This document shows, one piece after another, positions 1-8,877 of a stretch of DNA of 64,000 bases; within the stretch, counting starts at the first letter, position 1; every line of letters begins with the position of its first letter. Source of the stretch: CATQGW01 sp965242565. GTDB lineage: Bacteria > Chloroflexota > Dehalococcoidia > Bin125. The stretch spans positions 1,922,001 to 1,986,000 of the forward strand of contig OZ251457.1 of assembly GCA_965242565.1 (NCBI GenBank), in the 5' to 3' direction. The position numbers were made by a program, and so were the translations under genes. The notes under the pieces are model-generated. The model had not been told where the DNA came from. It did no database searches and saw nothing but the letters and a program-made list of their open reading frames with translations.

Positions 1-392
1 AGCCCCTCGATGGCGATCAGGCGCGAGACGGAGTCGGGGTAGATGCCGGCGTATTCGAGGCAGATGCGCCCGCCGAGGGAGTGCCCGAGCAGGGTGACGG
101 GCGCGAGGTTCTGGCGGCGGATCAGCTGGGCGAGGTCGTAGACGTAATCGATCATCGCGTAGCCCGCGCCGAGCACCCACTGGGAGTCGCCGTGCCCGCG
201 CAGGTCGGGCGCGATCACGTGGAAGCGGTCGCGCAGCGCCAGCGCCACCCAGTCCCACGAGCGACAGTGGTCGCGCCCGCCGTGGACGAGCAGCAGCGGC
301 GGCGCGTCGGGGTTGCCCCAGTCGACATAGTGCAGCCGCAGCCGCTGCGAGAAGTAGATGTGCGAGGCCGGGTAGTCGTTCAGTTCAGGCAT
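1..392 (-). CDS. alpha/beta hydrolase, 3' end cut by window edge
   Basis: This is an alpha/beta-hydrolase-fold enzyme of unknown substrate. Reading leftwards from ATG at 392, about 130 codons are open to the window edge. The fold landmarks are clear: an oxyanion-hole HGG (LLLVHGG), the strand-4 motif DLRGHGDS, and the nucleophile elbow GHSLGG, where Ser is the expected nucleophile. The acid and His of the triad would lie beyond position 1. The first residues (MPELNDYPASHIYFS) carry no signal peptide, so it is probably cytoplasmic. It follows proB on the same strand after 65 bases and may be cotranscribed with it. The family is sure; the reaction cannot be told. Confidence 0.88.
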   Translation of the reverse strand, partial: MPELNDYPASHIYFSQRLRLHYVDWGNPDAPPLLLVHGGRDHCRSWDWVALALRDRFHVIAPDLRGHGDSQWVLGAGYAMIDYVYDLAQLIRRQNLAPVTLLGHSLGGRICLEYAGIYPDSVSRLIAIEG

Positions 393-457
393 GCGGAGAG
401 CGTATCCGACGAGCGGGGACGCGCCAGACGCGCCATGCCGCGGACGCATGCGCCGCG

Positions 458-1564
458 TCAGGACAGCGCCAGATTGTTGCGATGCACCACCTCCGCGCCG
501 AAGTCGTAGCCCAGCAGCGACGCAATCTCGCCCGAACGCCGCCCGCGAATGCGCTCGACGTCCGCCGCCGCGTAGTTGCTCAGACCGACCGCGATCTGCT
601 CCCCGCCCGGGCCGCGCAGCGCCACAATCTCGCCCCGCTCGAAATCGCCCTGTACCGCCGCGACGCCCGCCGGCAGCAGGCTGCGGCCCTGCGCTCGGAT
701 CGCCCGCGCCGCCCCCGCGTCCAGCGTCAGCGCCCCGCCGTCGCCCAGACCGGACAACAGCCAACGCTTGCGCGACTCGCGCACATCGGCCGCGGCCGGC
801 ACCCGCGTGCCGATCCGCTCGCCGCGCGCGATCCGCAGCAGCCCGTCCGGCTCGCGCCCATTGGCGATCACCACCGTCGCGCCGCTCGAGGCGGCCAGCT
901 GCGCCGCCTCCAGCTTGGCCCGCATCCCCCCGCGCCCGCGCGCGCCGGCCGCGCCCGCGATCTCCAGCATCTCGCCCGGACGCTGAATCTCGCGCAACAG
1001 CCGCGCATCGGCGTGTTGGCGCGGATCGCGGTCGTAGACGCCGTCCACATCGCTCAGCAGCACCAGCAGCTGCGCGTCGATCAGGTTCGCCACCAGCGCC
1101 GAGAGCGCGTCGTTCTCCCCGAACGCGCCGGCGCGCAGCTCGTCGTCGGCCACCACATCGTTCTCATTAATGATCGGCACGACGCCGAAGCGCAGCAGGC
1201 GAAGCAGGGTGTTGCGCACGTTGAGATAGCCGACCCGCTCGGCCACGTCGACGCGGGTGATCAGCGCCTGCGCGGCCGTCAGCCCGTGGCGCTGGAGCAG
1301 CTGGTCGTAGCGCTCCACGAGGTGCGCCTGCCCAATCGCCGCCAGCGCCTGCCGCTGGCCGATGCTCGACTGATCCGCCCGCGCCCCCACCCGCGCGCGC
1401 CCGGCCGCCACCGCGCCGCTGGTCACCACCGCCACCTCCACCCCGGCGCTGCGCAGCGCGGCGATCTGCCGCACAATGTCTTCGAGCACCACCTGGTCGA
1501 TCCGCTCGCCGCCGCCGGTGAGCAGATTGGTGCCGAGCTTGGCGATGATTCGCTGCGCGCGCAT
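458..1564 (-). CDS. proB: glutamate 5-kinase
   Basis: ProB phosphorylates glutamate to gamma-glutamyl phosphate, the first and feedback-controlled step of proline synthesis. The 368 residues match the usual length of the two-domain form. The N-terminal amino-acid-kinase domain (about 1-255) shows KLGTNLLTGGG, SGAVAAGRARVG, INENDVV, LLSDVDGVYDRDP and the GGMRAKLEAA nucleotide site. The C-terminal PUA domain (about 275-368) ends in the family tail EVVHRNNLAL. ATG at 1564 is followed directly by the kinase start RIIAKLGTNLL, so the start is well placed. It is divergent from the YihY gene across 68 bases. No proA is adjacent. Confidence 0.96.
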   Translation of the reverse strand: MRAQRIIAKLGTNLLTGGGERIDQVVLEDIVRQIAALRSAGVEVAVVTSGAVAAGRARVGARADQSSIGQRQALAAIGQAHLVERYDQLLQRHGLTAAQALITRVDVAERVGYLNVRNTLLRLLRFGVVPIINENDVVADDELRAGAFGENDALSALVANLIDAQLLVLLSDVDGVYDRDPRQHADARLLREIQRPGEMLEIAGAAGARGRGGMRAKLEAAQLAASSGATVVIANGREPDGLLRIARGERIGTRVPAAADVRESRKRWLLSGLGDGGALTLDAGAARAIRAQGRSLLPAGVAAVQGDFERGEIVALRGPGGEQIAVGLSNYAAADVERIRGRRSGEIASLLGYDFGAEVVHRNNLALS

Positions 1565-1620
1565 CAGCCGAATTCCCGTCCCGTCGCGTCCTGCATTGCC
1601 TGCATTGACGGTGTGTCGCG

Positions 1621-1626
1621 GATAAT
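1621..1626 (+). promoter_or_regulatory. candidate -10 box of the YihY gene
   Basis: GATAAT lies six bases before the ATG at 1633. A start of transcription seven bases downstream of this box would fall on the ATG itself, which would make the message leaderless, and no Shine-Dalgarno sequence is visible. A -35 box is not clear: TTGCCT at 1596 has a 19-base spacer. Weak evidence. Confidence 0.35.
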
Positions 1627-1632
1627 CACAGT

Positions 1633-2742
1633 ATGCGCGTCAAGCTCAAGATGCACATCGACATCAAACACTGGCTGCTCTGGTGGAGCCTGCACCTGCG
1701 CTGGCTCTGGGACGACCTCCGGCTGCTGGCGGCGCGCGTCGTGCGCGAGTTCCTCGACGACCACTGCACCCAGCTCGCCGCCTCGATGTCCTACTACATC
1801 ATGTTCTCGCTCTTCCCGCTCGCGATCTTGCTGGTCTCGATCGCCGGGCTGATCCTGACCAACCAGGAGGTGCAGGACCGTTTCGTCGACGGCCTGCTGG
1901 CGGCCCTGCCGGTCTCCGAGGGCGCGGGCCGCGAGAGTCTGCACGCGCTGATCGACCCCATCGCCCAGGGGCGCTCCGCCATCGGACTGATCAGCATCGT
2001 CGGCCTCATCTGGGGCGCATCGGGCATGATGGGCGCGCTGCGCCACAGCCTCAATGTCGCCTGGGACCACGAGCATCGCCGCCCCTTCGTGCGCGGCAAG
2101 TTGATCGACTTCGCGCTCGTGCTCGGCGTCGGCTATCTGCTCACCATGTCGATCGCGATCACGATCCTGCTCCGCGTCGCGCGGGACCTCAGCGGCGATG
2201 TCGCCTCCGCCCTCGGTCCCTTCGGCCCCGGCGCCAGCGAACTGGTCAACTTCGTCAGCATCCTGATCCCCTTCCTGCTCACGACCATGACGTTCACCCT
2301 CGTCTTCAAGCTGATCCCCAGCGTGCCCGTCCGCACCCGCGACGCGATCAGCGGCGCGGTGCTCTCCGCCGCTCTCTTCGAGCTGCTCAAGCACGCCTTC
2401 GCCTTCTACTTGCGCAACTTCTCCAACTACGATGCGATCTACGGCTCGCTCGGCGCGACCCTCGCCCTGCTCTTCTTCATCTACCTCGGCTCCTGCGTGC
2501 TGCTGCTCGGCGCGGAGCTGGCCGCCGAGCTGCCGCGCGTGCTGCAGGGGCACTACGACGACGAGCTCGACTCCGTCACCGGCGGCCGCAGCGGTCCCTG
2601 GTACCGCCGCGCCCTGCTGGCCGCCACCGGCCTGGTGCTCGACGACGCCGATCACGCCGACAAAGCAGCGGATCCGGAGGCCATCGCCGCCCGCCGCGAG
2701 CGCCGCGCCGAACAACGCTCCGAGCGCCTCAAACGCGAGTGA
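1633..2742 (+). CDS. YihY/BrkB family inner-membrane protein
   Basis: This is a polytopic membrane protein of the YihY/virulence factor BrkB family (369 residues, normal length). The old ribonuclease BN name for this family is not supported biochemically. The family signature appears near residues 45-65 (QLAASMSYYIMFSLFPLAIL), followed by about five more hydrophobic segments, the conserved IWGASGMMGALRHSLNVAWD and the late YGSLGATLALLFFIYLGS. The last 70 residues are a charged cytoplasmic tail ending in an Arg/Glu-rich stretch. It stands alone, divergent from proB and convergent with ileS. Function is unknown. Confidence 0.88.
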   Translation: MRVKLKMHIDIKHWLLWWSLHLRWLWDDLRLLAARVVREFLDDHCTQLAASMSYYIMFSLFPLAILLVSIAGLILTNQEVQDRFVDGLLAALPVSEGAGRESLHALIDPIAQGRSAIGLISIVGLIWGASGMMGALRHSLNVAWDHEHRRPFVRGKLIDFALVLGVGYLLTMSIAITILLRVARDLSGDVASALGPFGPGASELVNFVSILIPFLLTTMTFTLVFKLIPSVPVRTRDAISGAVLSAALFELLKHAFAFYLRNFSNYDAIYGSLGATLALLFFIYLGSCVLLLGAELAAELPRVLQGHYDDELDSVTGGRSGPWYRRALLAATGLVLDDADHADKAADPEAIAARRERRAEQRSERLKRE

Positions 2743-3106
2743 GCGGCCCCTCCCCGCGCTCCGTCATACCCGCCCCCTCTCTCCGCCATACCCGCCCCCC
2801 CTCTCTCCGCCATACCCATCCCACCTATCCGTCATACCCGCGCTTGCCGCGGGTATCTCGCCATGATCAGCACCATCATCACACCCGCCCCCATCTTCTC
2901 CGTTACACCCGTCCCATCTTCTTCGTCATTCCCGCCCCCGAGCGGGAATCAGCCTCGCCCCACCTCAAGCCCCCTCCAACCACCCCTCCGTCGCCCCAGA
3001 CTTGATCTGGGGCCCAAACCCAACCCCCGTGCGGCTTCGCCAGTCGAGTTGCCGGTGATGCGCGTTCGCCGCAAGGCTCGGCGGCGGAAATGGCAGGAGG
3101 CAAAAG
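2743..3106. repeat. convergent gap with hairpins of all three repeat families
   Basis: There is no gene here; this is the 364-base junction between two convergent genes. Family A (stem TACCCGCG/CGCGGGTA, loop CTTGC) is at 2830-2860. Family B (stem ATTCCCGC/GCGGGAAT) is at 2924-2950. Family C (stem GCCCCAGA/TCTGGGGC, loop CTTGA) is at 2993-3013 and is followed by CCCAAACCCAACCC. Degenerate half copies (CGTCATACCCGCCCC) fill 2762-2830. The position suits bidirectional transcription termination, but there is no T-run after the stems. Confidence 0.75.
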
Positions 3107-6100
3107 TCAGGCGCGGACCAGCGACAGCCTGAGCAGCGCGCCCTCAATGCTCTCGGAGACCTCGTCCGCATACCCCGCGCCGCCGTGCGCCAGCTCGACG
3201 GCCAGCGTCTCCGCCGCGATCAGCCGCTCAAACACGCGCAGCGCAGCGCCGAGCGCTGCGTCCTCTGTTTCGAGCGCCAGCCGAATGCGGTCCGCCGGAT
3301 CCAGCCCGCTCTCGCGGCGCAGCGACTGCACGCGATGGATCACCTCCCGCGCCAGGCCTTCCTGCGCGAGCGGCTCGCTGATGTTCGTGTCCAGACTCAC
3401 GCTGCACAGATCGTCTTCCGCGCTCGCGCTGTCCGCGCCGCCGCCGGCTTCGCTCTCGATCAGCAGATCGCCGCGCGTCAGGCTGACGCCCTCGACCTCG
3501 ACCGACTTGCCCGCCTCAACCGCCTGGGCGATGTGCGCGGCCAGTTCGGGCGCGAGCGCGCCGAGCGCGCCGCGCAGCGCCGGCAGCTGTCCGCCGAGAC
3601 GCGGCCCCAGCACCCGCAGGTTGGGCTTAATCGTGTAGCGCCGCGCGCCCGAGCCGGCCTCCGCCAACTTGACCTCTTTGACGTTCAGCTCCTCCGCGAT
3701 CGTCGCCGCGTGGCGCTGAATCGCTTCGCTGTCGGCCGCCGTCGGCACAGCGACGCTGACCGCGGCGAGCGGCTGCCGCACTTTGATCCCCGCGTTGCTG
3801 CGCGCCGCGCGGCCCAGCGAGGCGACCCGCTGCACCAGCGCCATTTCCCCGTTGAGCGCGTCGTCGATCCGCGCCGCGTCCGCCGCCGGCCAGTCGGCCA
3901 GATGCACCGATTCGGGCGCGTCCGCGTCCTGCTCCGCGACCAGATTACGCCAGATTTCCTCGGCCAGGTAGGGCGTCATCGGCGCGAGCAGCCGCGCCAG
4001 CGTTGTCAGCACCGTGTAGAGCGTCTCGTAGGCCGCCGCTTTGGCACTGCGATCCGCAGCCGCGCCGCCGCGCGCGGAGGACCAGAAACGCCGCCGGCTG
4101 CGCCGCACGTACCAGTTGCTCAGCGCGTCCACGAAGCGCTCCAGCGCCCGCGCCGCGTCGGTCGCGTCGTAGTCCTCCAGCGCCGCCGTCACCCGCCCGA
4201 TCAGCGTGTGCAGCTCGCTCAGGATCCAGCGGTCGAGGTCGAGCGGCGCGGCGGACGCTTCCGCGCCCGGCCGCCAGCCGTCGATGTTCGCGTAGGTGAC
4301 GAAGAAGGCGTAGGTATTCCAGAGCGTGTGCAGGAAGCGGCGCTGCGCTTCGCCGACGAGCCGCTCCGAGAAGCGGCGTGGGTTGCCGGCCGGCGAGGCG
4401 ACGTAGCAGTACCAGCGCAGCGCGTCGGCCCCGTGCGAGTCAAGCACCGACCACGGGTCCACGACATTGCCGCGCGACTTGCTCATCTTCTCGCCCTGCT
4501 CGTCGAGGATGTGGCCCAGCGAGAGCACATGGCGGAACGAGGTCGGCTCCGGCGCCGCCGCCGCGCTGTGCAGCAGTACCGCCTCGGCGTGCAGCGAGTA
4601 GAACCAGCCGCGCGTCTGATCTACCGCCTCGCAGATGAAATCGGCCGGGAAGCGCTCGGCGAAGAGCTCCTGATTCTCGAACGGGTAGTGCCACTGCGCG
4701 TAGGGCATCGCGCCGCTGTCGAACCAGGCGTCGGCGACCTCCGGGATGCGCCGCGCTTCGCCGCCGCATTCCTCGCAGCGAATCAGCACCTCATCCACCA
4801 CCGGGCGGTGCGGATCGCTCAGGTCGGGCGGATCGCCCACCGCGCGGCTGCGCAGCTCATCGAACGAGCCGATGCAGTCGGTCCGCCCGCAGCTTTCGCA
4901 GCGCCAGATCGGAATCGGCGTGCCCCAATAGCGCTCGCGGCTGATCGCCCAATCCACATTGTTCGAGAGCCAGTCGCCGTAGCGCCCGCGCCGAATGTGC
5001 TCGGGGTGCCAGTGAATCAGATTCTCGTTGCTGTCGAGCAGTGAATCGCGCAGCCGGCTGGTGGCGATGTACCAGGACGGCTTGGCGTAGTAGAGCAGCG
5101 GCGTGTCGCAGCGCCAGCAGAACGGATAGGTGTGGCGGATCATCTGATGCCGCAGCAGCCGACCGCGCGCATCCAGATCCGCGATCACCTCGCCGTCCGC
5201 GTCCTTCACCCACTTGCCCACGAACGACGGGCCGGACGACGGGTCGCCGGTCATCACGCCGCGCAGATCAACGGGCTGGCGGAAGAGCAGGCCCGCATCG
5301 CGCCCCAGCAGGTAATCGTCCTCGCCGAAGGCCGGCGCGATGTGGACGATGCCGGAGCCTTCCTCCATCGAGACGAATTCGGCGGTCACCACACGGCGCG
5401 GCGGCAGCTCGCCGTCGTCGGCCTCCACCAGCCGCGCGCCCTCGAAGCGCCAGGCGCGGTTGCCCCACTGCTCCGGCTCATACAGCCCGTCGTACTCCAC
5501 GCCCTCAAGCTCCGCGCCCCGCACCTGGGCGACAATCCGCGCGCGCTCCGCCCCCTCAACCTCGCTCAGCGCCGTATCCACCAGCCGCTCAGCCAACAGC
5601 AGGCGGCTGCCGTCGGCCAGCTGCACCGCCGCGTAGCGCTCCTCGGCCGCGACGGCCAGCCCGCTGTTGGCCGGCAGCGTCCACGGCGTGGTCGTCCAGG
5701 CCAGCAGGTCCGTCGATCCGTCGTGGCGCAGCGCCGCCGGCAGCGACTCGCCGCGCGCGCGGAAGCGGATCCAGATGCTCGGATCCGGCGTGTCCTCCGC
5801 GTAGCCCTGCGCCACCTCGTGGCTGGAGAGCGAGGTCTCGCAGCGCGGACAGTGCGGCGTCGTCCGCCGCGCCTCGTAGATCAGGTCCTGGTCCCAGAGC
5901 GTCTTGAAGATCCACCAGCAGGACTCGATGTACTCCGGCGTGTAGGTGCGGTAGGCGTCGCTCATATCGATCCAGAAAGCGACGCGATCCGTCATGTCCT
6001 CCCACTGCTCGACGTAGCGCATCACCGAGTCGCGGCAGCGCCGGTTGAAGCGGTCGATGCCGTAGTCCTCGATCTCCGCCTTCGAGCTCAGCCCCAGCTC

Positions 6101-6454
6101 GCGCTCCACCTCCAGCTCCACCGGCAGCCCGTGGGTGTCCCAGCCGCCCTTGCGCGGCACGCGCATACCGCGCATCGTGCGATAGCGCGGGAAGAGGTCC
6201 TTGAACACCCGCGAGAGCACGTGATGCACACCCGGCGCGCCGTTGGCCGTGGGCGGACCCTCGTAGAAGGAGAAAATCCGGTCAGCTGGGCGCTCGTCGA
6301 CGCTGCGGCGGAAAATCTCCCGCTCGCGCCAGAACTCGCGCGTCTCCGCCTCCAGCCGGCGGTGCGGCAGCAGCGTGTCGACCGGACGAAACGAGGTCCG
6401 CGCGTCGTCGCTCATGTCGTCGGCCATCTCTTCGGCCATGCGGCCATCATGCAC
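3107..6454 (-). CDS. ileS: isoleucyl-tRNA synthetase, type 2 (GVHH signature)
   Basis: It charges tRNA-Ile with isoleucine in the cytoplasm. The 1115 residues fit the longer, eukaryote-like type 2 form. Landmarks in order are FYEGPPTANGAPGVHH (residues 63-78, class I signature), the CP1 editing domain with TTTPWTLPAN and SGIVHIAPAFGEDD, GEKMSKSRGNV (KMSKS loop near 4475-4489), then the anticodon-binding helical domain. The class I signature reads GVHH (bases 6221-6232) instead of HxGH, a swap described in some type 2 enzymes with extreme mupirocin resistance. The exact start is uncertain: Met1, Met6, Met10 and Met14 are all possible and none has a strong Shine-Dalgarno. I saw no T-box leader. 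Confidence 0.95.
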   Translation of the reverse strand: MHDGRMAEEMADDMSDDARTSFRPVDTLLPHRRLEAETREFWREREIFRRSVDERPADRIFSFYEGPPTANGAPGVHHVLSRVFKDLFPRYRTMRGMRVPRKGGWDTHGLPVELEVERELGLSSKAEIEDYGIDRFNRRCRDSVMRYVEQWEDMTDRVAFWIDMSDAYRTYTPEYIESCWWIFKTLWDQDLIYEARRTTPHCPRCETSLSSHEVAQGYAEDTPDPSIWIRFRARGESLPAALRHDGSTDLLAWTTTPWTLPANSGLAVAAEERYAAVQLADGSRLLLAERLVDTALSEVEGAERARIVAQVRGAELEGVEYDGLYEPEQWGNRAWRFEGARLVEADDGELPPRRVVTAEFVSMEEGSGIVHIAPAFGEDDYLLGRDAGLLFRQPVDLRGVMTGDPSSGPSFVGKWVKDADGEVIADLDARGRLLRHQMIRHTYPFCWRCDTPLLYYAKPSWYIATSRLRDSLLDSNENLIHWHPEHIRRGRYGDWLSNNVDWAISRERYWGTPIPIWRCESCGRTDCIGSFDELRSRAVGDPPDLSDPHRPVVDEVLIRCEECGGEARRIPEVADAWFDSGAMPYAQWHYPFENQELFAERFPADFICEAVDQTRGWFYSLHAEAVLLHSAAAAPEPTSFRHVLSLGHILDEQGEKMSKSRGNVVDPWSVLDSHGADALRWYCYVASPAGNPRRFSERLVGEAQRRFLHTLWNTYAFFVTYANIDGWRPGAEASAAPLDLDRWILSELHTLIGRVTAALEDYDATDAARALERFVDALSNWYVRRSRRRFWSSARGGAAADRSAKAAAYETLYTVLTTLARLLAPMTPYLAEEIWRNLVAEQDADAPESVHLADWPAADAARIDDALNGEMALVQRVASLGRAARSNAGIKVRQPLAAVSVAVPTAADSEAIQRHAATIAEELNVKEVKLAEAGSGARRYTIKPNLRVLGPRLGGQLPALRGALGALAPELAAHIAQAVEAGKSVEVEGVSLTRGDLLIESEAGGGADSASAEDDLCSVSLDTNISEPLAQEGLAREVIHRVQSLRRESGLDPADRIRLALETEDAALGAALRVFERLIAAETLAVELAHGGAGYADEVSESIEGALLRLSLVRA

Positions 6455-6492
6455 GTGACCATCATGCGGTCATGTGGTCGATCGTGTCCCAC

Positions 6493-6966
6493 TCAGACGC
6501 GGCTTCGCTCGGCATCGGGAATCTGCATCCCCGGCTTGGCCGGAATCAGACCGTTGCGCAGATCCTGATTGATGCCTTCCACATGGCACGGACGCTGCCC
6601 CCAGCGCGCCTGCATCTCATCCAGCTGGTAGCCCAGCGTCAGAATCCGCTTCACCGTCGAGCAGAACACCGGCCGATCACCGCGCGGCAGGAAGGGTACC
6701 TCGATCATGTCGCCGCACATCGCGCAGGCCGCAGGATGCATCTGGCGCGGCGTGCGCCCGCCGAACGAAGCAGCCCCGCCGTAGTCCGTGTAGCCCGACG
6801 TCGACTCCAGAGCCGTGCGCGAGTTCTTCCGCGCGTTGCGGCAGTCCGGGCAGCGCACCGGGTCGTTCTGCAAGCCCTTGCTCGCGTAGAACTCCTGCTC
6901 CCCCGCGGTGAACACAAAGTCCCGCCCGCAGTCGCGGCAGACAATCGATCGATCCTGCATGGCCAT
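6493..6966 (-). CDS. zinc-ribbon protein with probable CxxC domains
   Basis: This is a 157-residue protein of the zinc-ribbon family (PF13451-like). Residues 3-50 carry the typical start MQDRSIVCRDCGRDFVFTAG, then GEQEFYASKGL and CPDC, which makes one four-Cys zinc site. A second half has CAMCGDMIEVPFLPRGDRP then a single Cys (VFC); the fourth Cys usual in relatives is missing by eye. I chose ATG 6966 because the family begins there and GAAGAGG precedes it; ATG 6960 is equally possible, and a longer reading to 7062 adds 32 unlikely residues. It lies upstream of ileS on the same strand. The role is unknown, and binding to RNA, DNA or protein cannot be told apart. Confidence 0.82.
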   Translation of the reverse strand: MAMQDRSIVCRDCGRDFVFTAGEQEFYASKGLQNDPVRCPDCRNARKNSRTALESTSGYTDYGGAASFGGRTPRQMHPAACAMCGDMIEVPFLPRGDRPVFCSTVKRILTLGYQLDEMQARWGQRPCHVEGINQDLRNGLIPAKPGMQIPDAERSRV

Positions 6967-7083
6967 CGGGTACCTCTTCGTCGTCTGGATGCGCGGCAAC
7001 GCTCGATTCGACGATATCAGAGCGTCGCGCAGCGGCGAACCGCCATACACCAGGCCGCCCAAGCCGGCCCATCAACCGGCCCG

Positions 7084-8712
7084 TCAGCCGCGCAGCCGCT
7101 GCTCGATCTGCTCGAACAGCGCCGAAGCCTCCTCGTGGCGCAGAATCAGGCAGATCGCCGCGTAGACCACCCCGCCGCCGACCACCCCCATCGCCAGCGC
7201 GAACGGCGAGTCGACCCCGAAGCGCGGATCGCCCTCCAACAGCGTCAGCAGCACGAACAACACCTGCGCCATCAGCGCCGCCGCCAGCACCGTCTTGCCC
7301 ACCGAGGCCAGCAGCCCGCGCGACCAGAGCCGCCCCCGCAGCCGCAGATTGAGCAGCGCGAAGAGCAGCGCGCACTCGCCGATCGTGGCCACCGAGAGCG
7401 CCAGCGCCAGCCCCCGCAGCTCCATCACGTTGACCAGCGCCGCCGCCAGAATCAGATTCGTCAGCATCGAGCCGATCGCCAGCGCCACCGGCGTCCGCGT
7501 ATCGCCCAGCACATAGAAGCCGCGCGACAGAATCTCGATCGCCGCGTGCGCGAACAGCGCCACCGAATAGAACAACAGCGCATCCGCCACCAACTCCGTC
7601 GCCGCCGCGTCGAACGCCCCGTGCTCCAGCAGCGTCTTCACGATCGACTCCCGCAGCATCAGCATCCCCACGCTGGCCGGAATCGAGAGGAAGAGCGTGA
7701 AGCGCAGCGTCTGGCTGACCATCCGCTCCACCGCCTCCGGCCCGCCCTCCGCCGCCCGCTCCGCCAGCGTCGGAAAAATCGCCGTCGCCAGCGACATCCC
7801 GAACAGCCCCACCGGAAACATCAGCAGCAACCAGGCGAAATTGAGCGCCGAGATCGAAGAATCGCCCACCAGCGAGCCGAAAAAGGTCAGCGCGATCAGG
7901 TTCACCTGCGCCGCCGCCAGACCCAGCATCCGCGGCCCCATCAGCCGCAGCACCTCGCGCACCGCCGGATCGCCCAGGCTCAGCGCCGGGCGGATACGCG
8001 CGCCCACCCCGCCCAGCGCCGGCAGCTGCACCAACAGGTGCGCCGCGCTGCCGACGATCACCCCGATCACCAGCGCCTCCACCCCCAAATGCTCCGGCAG
8101 CAGCAGCGCACCCAGAATGATCGCCAGGTTGTAGAGCATCGGCGAAATGCCCGGCAGCAGAAAATGCCGCCGCGCGTGCAGCATCCCCGTCAGCATCCCC
8201 GACACCGCAAACAGAATCGGCGAAAGCAGCAGCAGCCGCGTCAGCAGAATCGCGTCGGCCCGCACCGCCGCCTGGATGCCGCTGTCCTCCCCCAACCCCG
8301 GCGCCAGCGCCGGCACGATCCAGTCCGCCGCGATGAACACCGCCCCGGCCAGCACGATCGTGCCGATCAGCACCCAGTTGAGCACGATGCTCGCCAGCCG
8401 CCAGGCCGCGTACTCGCCCCGCTCATTCAGCACCCGCGCGAAGACCGGAATGAACGCGCTCGCCAGCGTCGCTCCCGCCAGCAACTGGAAGACCAGATCC
8501 GGCAGCCGCATCGCCACCCAGAAAGCGTCCAGCTCAACCGTCGCGCCGTACTGATCGGCAATCACCACCGCCCGCGCCGCGCCCAGCAGCCGGCTGCCCA
8601 GAAACGCCAGCCCCAGCAGCAGCGCCGCGCCCGCCACCCCACCGGCCGAGCCGTACATCAGATCGTGCAACCGCGCGCGCAGCGACCGCCTGCGGCGCGG
8701 CGGCGGACGCAT
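7084..8712 (-). CDS. murJ: lipid II flippase MurJ (MVIN family)
   Basis: MurJ flips lipid II across the cytoplasmic membrane for peptidoglycan synthesis. The 542 residues hold about 14 hydrophobic segments. The start of the fold shows GFLGSRLLGAARAVVIADQ-type sequence (AFLGSRLLGAARAVVIADQ), then DAFWVAMRLPDLVFQLLAG and ASAFIPVFARVL, the classic MVIN opening with its conserved arginines. The mid-region PEAVERMVSQTLRFTLFLSIPA is also typical. An Arg-rich N-terminal 20 residues precede the first helix. It is divergent from rpsT. Together with the class B PBP and RodZ-like genes in this window it indicates a normal peptidoglycan wall. Confidence 0.93.
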   Translation of the reverse strand: MRPPPRRRRSLRARLHDLMYGSAGGVAGAALLLGLAFLGSRLLGAARAVVIADQYGATVELDAFWVAMRLPDLVFQLLAGATLASAFIPVFARVLNERGEYAAWRLASIVLNWVLIGTIVLAGAVFIAADWIVPALAPGLGEDSGIQAAVRADAILLTRLLLLSPILFAVSGMLTGMLHARRHFLLPGISPMLYNLAIILGALLLPEHLGVEALVIGVIVGSAAHLLVQLPALGGVGARIRPALSLGDPAVREVLRLMGPRMLGLAAAQVNLIALTFFGSLVGDSSISALNFAWLLLMFPVGLFGMSLATAIFPTLAERAAEGGPEAVERMVSQTLRFTLFLSIPASVGMLMLRESIVKTLLEHGAFDAAATELVADALLFYSVALFAHAAIEILSRGFYVLGDTRTPVALAIGSMLTNLILAAALVNVMELRGLALALSVATIGECALLFALLNLRLRGRLWSRGLLASVGKTVLAAALMAQVLFVLLTLLEGDPRFGVDSPFALAMGVVGGGVVYAAICLILRHEEASALFEQIEQRLRG

Positions 8713-8788
8713 TCGGATCGTTGGCGTGGAGATGCGCCCCGTCCTCTCCCGGCCGCCGCCAGCCCGCGCGGCCTCTCCGCACTCTAGG

Positions 8789-8845
8789 TTGGGCGCTCCC
8801 GCTTGGACACTCTCAGTTGGACACTCCGCCGCGCGCTGCTACGCT
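8789..8845 (+). promoter_or_regulatory. rpsT promoter with three 14-base-spaced iterons
   Basis: A -35 box TTGGAC (8817-8822), a 17-base spacer and a -10 box TACGCT (8840-8845) lie 33 bases before the rpsT start. The -35 is the last of three copies of TTGGnCnCTC starting at 8789, 8803 and 8817, exactly 14 bases apart; the last two copies (TTGGACACTC) are identical. Iterons on the same face but not at a helical repeat of 10-11 bases could bind a regulator or be duplicated -35 boxes. Confidence 0.6.
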
Positions 8846-8877
8846 GGCTCGGATCGCTGGATCAAAGGAGGAGCGCC

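Noticed and set aside
6455..6560. T-box leader upstream of ileS
   Set aside because: A zinc-ribbon gene ends 38 bases upstream and I see no T-box consensus (TGGNACCGCG) there.
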